Source: Pseudomonas putida (GTDB lineage Bacteria; Pseudomonadota; Gammaproteobacteria; Pseudomonadales; Pseudomonadaceae). From it: a stretch of DNA of 64,000 bases. The notes below the pieces were generated by a model that was not told the origin of the DNA, did not search any database, and worked only from the letters and a program-made list of their open reading frames with translations. Below are positions 59,367 through 64,000 of this stretch, piece after piece. How positions within the stretch are numbered: the stretch's first letter is position 1; every line of letters starts with the position of its first letter. The translations under genes were made by a program, and so were the position numbers. Location of the stretch: contig CP163498.1 in assembly GCA_041071465.1 (NCBI GenBank), positions 3,490,001 to 3,554,000 of the forward strand, written 5' to 3'.

Positions 59367-60089
59367 ATGCTGCCTTTCTTGATCGCCTTGCAGTTTCTCA
59401 GCAGCCTGCCGGTGAGCTTGCCGGGCATGCCGGCAGCGCGTGAGGTGGGGCGTTCGCTGCTGTACTACCCGCTGGTCGGGCTATTGTTCGGGCTGCTGTT
59501 GTGGTTGGCCAGCCATCTGCTGCAAGGTACACCGGCGCCGCTGCATGCGGCGTTGCTGCTGACAGCGTGGGTGCTGCTCAGTGGCGCCTTGCACCTGGAT
59601 GGCCTGGCGGACAGCGCAGACGCCTGGTTGGGTGGCTTCGGCGACCGTGAACGCACCCTGCAGATCATGAAGGACCCGCGCAGCGGGCCGATTGCCGTGG
59701 TCACCCTGGTGCTGGTGCTGTTGTTGAAGTTTTGCGCCTTATGGGTGCTGGTCGAGCAGGGTGTCGGGGCGCAATTGCTGCTGGCGCCGTTGATCGGGCG
59801 AACGGCAATGTTGGGGTTGTTCCTTTGCACGCCGTATGTGCGCCCCGGTGGGTTGGGGCAGGCGCTGGCCGAACATCTGCCCCGGCGTGCTGCCGGGTGG
59901 GTGTTGCTGTGTTGTGCGCTTTTCTGCCTGCTCTTGGGCGGATGGGTAGTGCTGCTGGCGGTGGCGGTGTTTGCCTGGCTGCGACATCTGATGTACCGAC
60001 GGCTGGGTGGGGCCACTGGGGATACTGCCGGCGCGCTGCTCGAGTTACTCGAATTGGCGGTGGTGCTGGGGTTGGCCTTGGGCCTCTGA
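59367..60089 (+). CDS. cobS: Adenosylcobinamide-GDP ribazoletransferase (cobalamin synthase)
   Basis: A 240-residue integral membrane enzyme that joins the activated corrin to alpha-ribazole in the final step. It has about six transmembrane segments and the family motifs HLDGLADSADAWLGGFGDRERTLQIMKDPRSGP (metal/phosphate binding). It begins one base after the phosphatase stop and ends the operon, 69 bp before the MarR gene. CobV is the Pseudomonas name. Confidence 0.96.
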   Translation: MLPFLIALQFLSSLPVSLPGMPAAREVGRSLLYYPLVGLLFGLLLWLASHLLQGTPAPLHAALLLTAWVLLSGALHLDGLADSADAWLGGFGDRERTLQIMKDPRSGPIAVVTLVLVLLLKFCALWVLVEQGVGAQLLLAPLIGRTAMLGLFLCTPYVRPGGLGQALAEHLPRRAAGWVLLCCALFCLLLGGWVVLLAVAVFAWLRHLMYRRLGGATGDTAGALLELLELAVVLGLALGL

Positions 60090-60138
60090 AGTCTTTTCAG
60101 GCCTACGCAGATATGAAATTTCTTGCAACATCTAAGGT

Positions 60139-60154
60139 GCGGGTATATACACGT
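60139..60154 (+). promoter_or_regulatory. Operator-like palindrome upstream of marR
   Basis: GCGGGTATATACACGT (60139-60154) ends 5 bp before the ATG and resembles the perfect palindrome at 60580-60595. It is likely the site for autoregulation by the MarR protein. Confidence 0.7.
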
Positions 60155-60158
60155 ATCC

Positions 60159-60563
60159 ATGCTGACCAGTGAATGCATCTGTACCCATCTGCGTCGTGCC
60201 GCCCGTGGGGTGAGCCGGCATTACGACGAGGCCCTCTCCGGCTTCGGGGTCAATGTTGCGCAGTTTTCCTTGCTGAGACACCTGCAACGGCTCGACCGCC
60301 CCAGTATCACCACCTTGGCCGAGGCCATGGGCCTGGAGCGCAGTACCCTAGGCCGCAACCTGCGGGTGCTGGAGGCGGAAGGGCTGGTGGCCCTGGCTGA
60401 TGGCGACGACCAGCGTAACCGTGTGGTGCTGTTGACCGAGGCCGGTACGCAGCTGCTGCGTGCTGCGTATCCGGCCTGGGAACAAGCCCAGATCAAGCTG
60501 GTGGAGCGGTTGGGCGAAGGGCCGCGGGATGAACTGGTGCGTTTGCTGGACCAACTGGCGTGA
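60159..60563 (+). CDS. MarR-family transcriptional regulator
   Basis: A 134-residue winged-helix protein with a helical dimerisation region around the MarR core: LRHLQRLDRPSITTLAEAMGLERSTLGRNLRVLEAEGLV (recognition helix about 50-75) and the wing DGDDQRNRVVLLTEAG. It precedes an MFS exporter gene by 64 bp and operators flank both. It would repress the exporter until a ligand is bound. The ligand is unknown. Confidence 0.92.
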   Translation: MLTSECICTHLRRAARGVSRHYDEALSGFGVNVAQFSLLRHLQRLDRPSITTLAEAMGLERSTLGRNLRVLEAEGLVALADGDDQRNRVVLLTEAGTQLLRAAYPAWEQAQIKLVERLGEGPRDELVRLLDQLA

Positions 60564-60579
60564 ATTGATACGACTATAA

Positions 60580-60595
60580 GCGGGTATATACCCGC
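60580..60595 (+). promoter_or_regulatory. Perfect MarR-type operator before the MFS gene
   Basis: GCGGGTAT-ATACCCGC is a perfect 16-bp palindrome (60580-60595), 33 bp before the MFS start. It shares 13 bases with the site upstream of marR. Confidence 0.85.
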
Positions 60596-60627
60596 AAAAA
60601 CCTTGCGATGTGCTGGAGAAAACGACA

Positions 60628-61830
60628 ATGACTTCGGTGTGGCGAACCAGCGGGTGGGTATTGGTGGGGGCGGCCTTGATCCTGGCGCTGTCCCTGGGTG
60701 TGCGGCACGGCTTTGGTTTGTTCCTGGCGCCGATGAGCGCCGATTTTGGTTGGGGGCGGGAGGTGTTCGCCTTTGCCATTGCCTTGCAGAACCTGGTCTG
60801 GGGGCTGGCGCAACCATTCGCCGGTGCCTTGGCCGACCGTATGGGCGCAGCGCGGGTGGTGATCATCGGTGGCATTCTCTACGCCATCGGCTTGGTCTTC
60901 ATGGGCATGGCCGACTCCGCCTGGTCGTTGTCGCTCAGTGCCGGCTTGCTGATTGGCATCGGCCTGTCTGGCACATCGTTTTCGGTCATCCTCGGCGTGG
61001 TCGGGCGTGCCGTACCGGCAGAGAAGCGCAGCATGGCCATGGGCATTGCCAGCGCCGCCGGTTCGTTTGGCCAGTTCGCCATGCTGCCGGGCACCCTCGG
61101 CCTGATCCAGTGGCTGGGGTGGTCCGCAGCCTTGCTGGTGCTGGGCCTGATGGTGGCGTTTATCGTGCCCTTCGTCGGCCTGCTGCGCGACCGCCCGTTG
61201 CCCAGCCATGGTGCCGAGCAGACCCTGGGCCAGGCGCTGCGCGAAGCATGTTCCCATCCTGGGTTCTGGTTGCTGGCACTGGGCTTCTTCGTTTGCGGCT
61301 TCCAGGTGGTGTTCATCGGGGTGCACCTGCCGGCCTACCTGGTTGATCAGCACCTGGCTGCGACCACCGGTACCACGGTGCTGGCGTTGGTTGGCCTGTT
61401 CAATATCGTCGGAACCTTCACTGCTGGCTGGTTGGGCGGGCGCATGTCCAAGCCGCGCCTGCTGACCGGGCTGTACCTGCTGCGAGCGGTGGTGATCGTG
61501 CTATTCCTGTGGGCGCCGGTAAGCGAGTTCAGTGCTTACCTGTTCGGCATCGCCATGGGCCTGTTGTGGCTGTCCACGGTGCCGCTGACCAATGGCACCG
61601 TGGCCACGGTATTCGGGGTGCGTAACCTGTCCATGCTCGGCGGTATCGTGTTCTTGTTCCACCAGTTAGGTGCGTTCTTGGGCGGCTGGTTGGGTGGGGT
61701 GGTGTATGACCGCACCAGCAGCTACGACCTGGTTTGGCAGATTTCCATCCTGCTCAGCCTGCTGGCCGCAGCCCTCAACTGGCCGGTGCGCGAACGCCCG
61801 GTCGCCCGCCTGCAGGCCCAGGCCGCATGA
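60628..61830 (+). CDS. MFS transporter controlled by the adjacent MarR regulator
   Basis: A 400-residue major facilitator with about twelve transmembrane segments, including GLILALSLGVRHGFGLFLAPM-type TM1 and the loop 2-3 motif ADRMGAARVV. The MarR partner and operator suggest drug or metabolite efflux, but transport direction and substrate cannot be read. GGAGAAAA precedes the ATG at 60628. A 40-residue membrane protein overlaps its stop, so they are co-translated. Confidence 0.88.
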   Translation: MTSVWRTSGWVLVGAALILALSLGVRHGFGLFLAPMSADFGWGREVFAFAIALQNLVWGLAQPFAGALADRMGAARVVIIGGILYAIGLVFMGMADSAWSLSLSAGLLIGIGLSGTSFSVILGVVGRAVPAEKRSMAMGIASAAGSFGQFAMLPGTLGLIQWLGWSAALLVLGLMVAFIVPFVGLLRDRPLPSHGAEQTLGQALREACSHPGFWLLALGFFVCGFQVVFIGVHLPAYLVDQHLAATTGTTVLALVGLFNIVGTFTAGWLGGRMSKPRLLTGLYLLRAVVIVLFLWAPVSEFSAYLFGIAMGLLWLSTVPLTNGTVATVFGVRNLSMLGGIVFLFHQLGAFLGGWLGGVVYDRTSSYDLVWQISILLSLLAAALNWPVRERPVARLQAQAA

Positions 61831-61949
61831 ACCGCTACCTGGCCCGTGGGCTGCTGGCCATCGCCGCCCTGCTGCTGCTGGCACTGGTGTGGTGGGGCTG
61901 GCATCAAGGTGGGATGGCGCTGATGCAACTGGGCATGAGTGTTTGTTAG
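61827..61949 (+). CDS. Single-span membrane microprotein linked to the MFS gene
   Basis: A 40-residue protein ([20 protein letters not shown]...) with one transmembrane helix. Its ATG overlaps the MFS stop by 4 nt, giving strong coupling. It may assist the transporter, as seen for several small membrane partners of exporters, but there is no direct evidence. Confidence 0.7.
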   Translation: MNRYLARGLLAIAALLLLALVWWGWHQGGMALMQLGMSVC

Positions 61950-61995
61950 GCGCTACCCTGCAAGCTCAAGGATTGTCATGCGGGAGAAACGAGTC

Positions 61996-62547
61996 ATGCG
62001 TGCACATTGGTTGACGGTGCCGGTGCTGGCCCTGCTTGCCAGCACATCAAGCTGGGCTGCCGATTGCCCGGCATTGTTGCAGGGTAGCCTGCCAGAGTTG
62101 CGCGGCAAGGGGCAGGTCGAGCTGTGCGAGCGCTTTGCCGGCAAGCCGCTGGTGGTGGTGAACACCGCCAGCTATTGCGGTTTTGCCCCGCAATTCGAGG
62201 GGCTTGAGGCGACGTACAAGGAATATCACGGGCAGGGCCTGGAAATGCTGGGCGTGCCGTCCAATGACTTCAAGCAGGAAGACGCCGATAGCGAAAAGAC
62301 CGCCAAGGTTTGCTATGCCAACTATGGCGTTACCTTCACCATGACCAAGACGCAAGCTGTGCGGGGCAAGGATGCGATACCGCTGTTTGCGGAGCTGGCC
62401 AGCCAGAGCAGTGCGCCGAAGTGGAATTTCTACAAGTATGTTGTCGATCGTAAGGGGAAGGTGATTGGTAACTTCTCCAGCCTGACCAAACCGGATGATC
62501 CTGCGTTCCGTGCAGCCATCGAAAAGGCCATCGCTTCACAGCCGTAG
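61996..62547 (+). CDS. Glutathione peroxidase-family protein with signal peptide
   Basis: A 183-residue protein. A signal peptide ([19 protein letters not shown]) precedes a GPx domain with [22 protein letters not shown] (active-site Cys) and [15 protein letters not shown]. The Trp of the catalytic triad lies in [19 protein letters not shown]. It would reduce peroxides in the periplasm using thiols. An ATG at 61978 is possible, but the one at 61996 has GGGAG 8-12 nt upstream. Confidence 0.88.
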   Translation: MRAHWLTVPVLALLASTSSWAADCPALLQGSLPELRGKGQVELCERFAGKPLVVVNTASYCGFAPQFEGLEATYKEYHGQGLEMLGVPSNDFKQEDADSEKTAKVCYANYGVTFTMTKTQAVRGKDAIPLFAELASQSSAPKWNFYKYVVDRKGKVIGNFSSLTKPDDPAFRAAIEKAIASQP

Positions 62548-62572
62548 CTGAAGTGCGTGGTGGTTGGGTACA

Positions 62573-62756
62573 TGACAACCTCCAAGATAGCGATGTAGGT
62601 ATCGCTTCTTGGCGTCTGTTGTCACGGGGCAGGCCCACCAAAAAACGCTGCGCTCCCCTCATCCGGCCCAGCGCTTGACGGGCATCCATGCCCGTCACCT
62701 CCCTCCGCAAGGCCTGCGTTCGGCCTCCTGAAGTCGCGAAGATCAAGATCAAGAGC
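62573..62756. repeat. Structured intergenic region with dispersed repeat copy 2
   Basis: Holds three signals: a long imperfect hairpin 62573-62624 (TGACAAC...GTTGTCA outside, CCAAGATAGCGAT/ATCGCTTCTTGG inside), a perfect palindrome GACGGGCAT-CC-ATGCCCGTC (62677-62696), and repeat copy 2 (62716-62756) nearly identical to 50897-50943. It lies between convergent genes; no credible ORF. Confidence 0.75.
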
Positions 62757-62775
62757 CGGGCCGTGGTTGGGTGGG

Positions 62776-63036
62776 TTACTGTGCGTGCACCGTTATCGCC
62801 ACCAATCGCACCACCACCGGCCTGACCACCAGCACACACAAAAACGCTACTGGCATCGCCAACTGATAAGCCTTGAGCACATTGCCCAGATACTCCGGTG
62901 TCACCCCGGCATTAGCCGCGGTGATCACGAAGCACATCAACAGCGCCATGATCGATGACATGTAGAACGCGAAAACATAGGGCGTGGCGACCGGGTGCAA
63001 TTTGCGTCGGCTGCGCGACTGGGACAGGTTGCTCAT
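62776..63036 (-). CDS. DUF2798 small membrane protein
   Basis: An 86-residue protein with two transmembrane segments (YVFAFYMSSIMALLMCFVITA and AMPVAFLCVLVVRPVVVRLV), the DUF2798 architecture. Function unknown. The ATG at 63036 is followed upstream by a weak ribosome site. It is divergent from the LysR gene across 114 bp. Confidence 0.85.
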   Translation of the reverse strand: MSNLSQSRSRRKLHPVATPYVFAFYMSSIMALLMCFVITAANAGVTPEYLGNVLKAYQLAMPVAFLCVLVVRPVVVRLVAITVHAQ

Positions 63037-63111
63037 GCGAACTCCTGAAAGTTGAATGGAGGCGCAGGTTAGCAATGCTCCGGCACGTAACTGTAGACCC
63101 GCGCTATTGAG

Positions 63112-63125
63112 TTCTTTATAAAGAA
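63112..63125. promoter_or_regulatory. AT-rich perfect palindrome in the DUF2798-LysR gap
   Basis: TTCTTTA-TAAAGAA (63112-63125) lies 25 bp before the LysR ATG and between divergent genes. It is a reasonable autoregulatory site for the LysR protein. Confidence 0.45.
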
Positions 63126-63150
63126 ATTCTTACGAATCAAAGAGCGTTTC

Positions 63151-64000
63151 ATGGACCTGCTCAACGCCATCCGCTGTTTCATCAAGGTGGTCGAGGCTGG
63201 CAGCATCGCCGCTGGTGCGCGTAATCTCGGCCTTAGCCCGGCAGCCGTCAGCCAGAACCTGGCGCGACTCGAAGGCCACCTGCGGGTACGCCTGCTCAGC
63301 CGCACCACACGCAGCATGGCCTTGACGCCTGCAGGCACCCAGTATTACGAGCGCGTGAAGCACATCGACCGTGACCTGGCCTTGGCCGAACAGGCGGTTA
63401 CAACCCCAGACAGCGAGCCCCAGGGGCGGCTGTGCATCGCCTCGACGTCCGCCTTTGGCCGACACGTGCTGGCGCCGCTGATACCCGCATTCAGTGCCCG
63501 ATATCCCCTACTTTCGATAGAGTTGATAACGACTGATCGCCGGGTAAACCATGCCCGTGAAGACATCGACGTAAGCCTGCGCATTGCCCCGCAACTGGAA
63601 GACCAACTGCTGGCCCGGCACATTGCCCGCATCCCGTTCATTTGCTGTGCCTCACCCGGATACCTGCACAGCGCAGGTGTACCCGCTACGCCCGAGTCAT
63701 TGCTCACTCACCGGTGTCTGGTGTTTCGCTACCCGGTGGATGGGCGGTTTCTGCGCTGGGGCTTCGTGCGCGACGGGCTGCGTTTTGACGCGGAGTTCGG
63801 CAGCGTATTGATCAGTGACGATATCGATGCCCTGACCCAAATGGCACTGCATGATGGTGGCATCGCCCGCCTGGCCGAGTTCATTGTCCGGCCTCACCTC
63901 GCCTCCGGTGCGCTCGTACCGCTTTTCGAATTCAGCGACAGCGGCCAGGCCTATGCCCAGACCGAGCCGATGGATATCTACCTGTGCCTGGCCGACCGCT
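63151..64000 (+). CDS. LysR-family transcriptional regulator, N-terminal part (runs off the window)
   Basis: Starts with ATG at 63151 and is open to the window end (283 codons). It has the LysR HTH (LLNAIRCFIKVVEAGSIAAGA, then LSPAAVSQNLARLEGHL) and most of the effector domain. It is of the CrgA-like group that usually recognises nearby divergent genes. The likely target is the DUF2798 gene, but this is inferred only from position. Confidence 0.92.
   Translation, partial: MDLLNAIRCFIKVVEAGSIAAGARNLGLSPAAVSQNLARLEGHLRVRLLSRTTRSMALTPAGTQYYERVKHIDRDLALAEQAVTTPDSEPQGRLCIASTSAFGRHVLAPLIPAFSARYPLLSIELITTDRRVNHAREDIDVSLRIAPQLEDQLLARHIARIPFICCASPGYLHSAGVPATPESLLTHRCLVFRYPVDGRFLRWGFVRDGLRFDAEFGSVLISDDIDALTQMALHDGGIARLAEFIVRPHLASGALVPLFEFSDSGQAYAQTEPMDIYLCLADR

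Overview
The window looks like core chromosome of a fluorescent Pseudomonas of the P. putida group. The evidence is the high-GC coding sequence, the gene order surE-pcm-nlpD-rpoS-rsmZ-fdxA-mutS and recA-recX, the divergent finR/fpr pair, ldhA-gacS-(response regulator/kinase)-cysM-rlmD-relA-mazG, purM/purN-hda, and a riboswitch-led cobalamin operon. Assignment is by recognition of proteins and gene order only; no search was run. No tRNA, rRNA, CRISPR array, prophage or insertion sequence was seen. || Layout. 1-2.6 kb: start of a LysR gene, then glutathione-dependent formaldehyde detoxification (frmA and a frameshifted S-formylglutathione hydrolase). 2.6-7.8 kb: ispF-truD-surE-pcm (overlapping), nlpD and rpoS. 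7.8-8.3 kb: a non-coding interval with a GacA-type upstream box and the RsmZ regulatory RNA. 8.3-14.8 kb: fdxA and mutS on the minus strand, a glycosyltransferase-like gene, pncC, and SOS-controlled recA followed by recX. 14.9-25.3 kb: LOG-family protein, small proteins, DTW-domain tRNA enzyme, a frameshifted LuxR-type response regulator, dgkA, finR/fpr, sprT, a Yip1 membrane protein, ttcA, a divergent Tag-like gene, and a wrbA/arsC operon. 25.4-35.3 kb: thioredoxin-like lipoprotein, META-domain lipoprotein, ldhA, gacS, a PirRS-like two-component pair, cysM and rlmD. 35.3-46.7 kb: relA, mazG, DUF2058, DUF3108, purN/purM, DUF2066, AI-2E/PerM permease, hda, and two tandem NlpC/P60 lipoproteins. 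46.8-49.4 kb: a large toxin-like gene. 49.4-50.8 kb: a PQQ sugar-dehydrogenase-like lipoprotein. 51-60.1 kb: cobalamin riboswitch plus ten tightly coupled cob genes. 60.1-64 kb: MarR/MFS cassette with palindromic operators, glutathione peroxidase, a structured repeat region, DUF2798, and a partial LysR gene. || How the genes connect. GacS (27.8-30.5 kb) is the sensor of the Gac/Rsm cascade, and RsmZ (8.1 kb) is a direct output of that cascade; RpoS lies next to it. RelA (alarmone synthesis), MazG (nucleotide clean-up), RecA/RecX and MutS are stress and genome-maintenance functions. The cob operon covers adenosylation, amidation, lower-ligand synthesis and nucleotide-loop assembly, and its leader should shut it off when B12 is plentiful. 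|| Most notable finding: the 848-residue protein at 46837-49383. It pairs a dermonecrotic-toxin-like (DUF6543-type) N-terminal region and a central hydrophobic segment with a C-terminal region that carries R, TSFT and ExE motifs in the order typical of mono-ADP-ribosyltransferases. Two genes (frmB and a response regulator) each appear to lack one C in a C run; these are either real lesions or shared sequencing errors.
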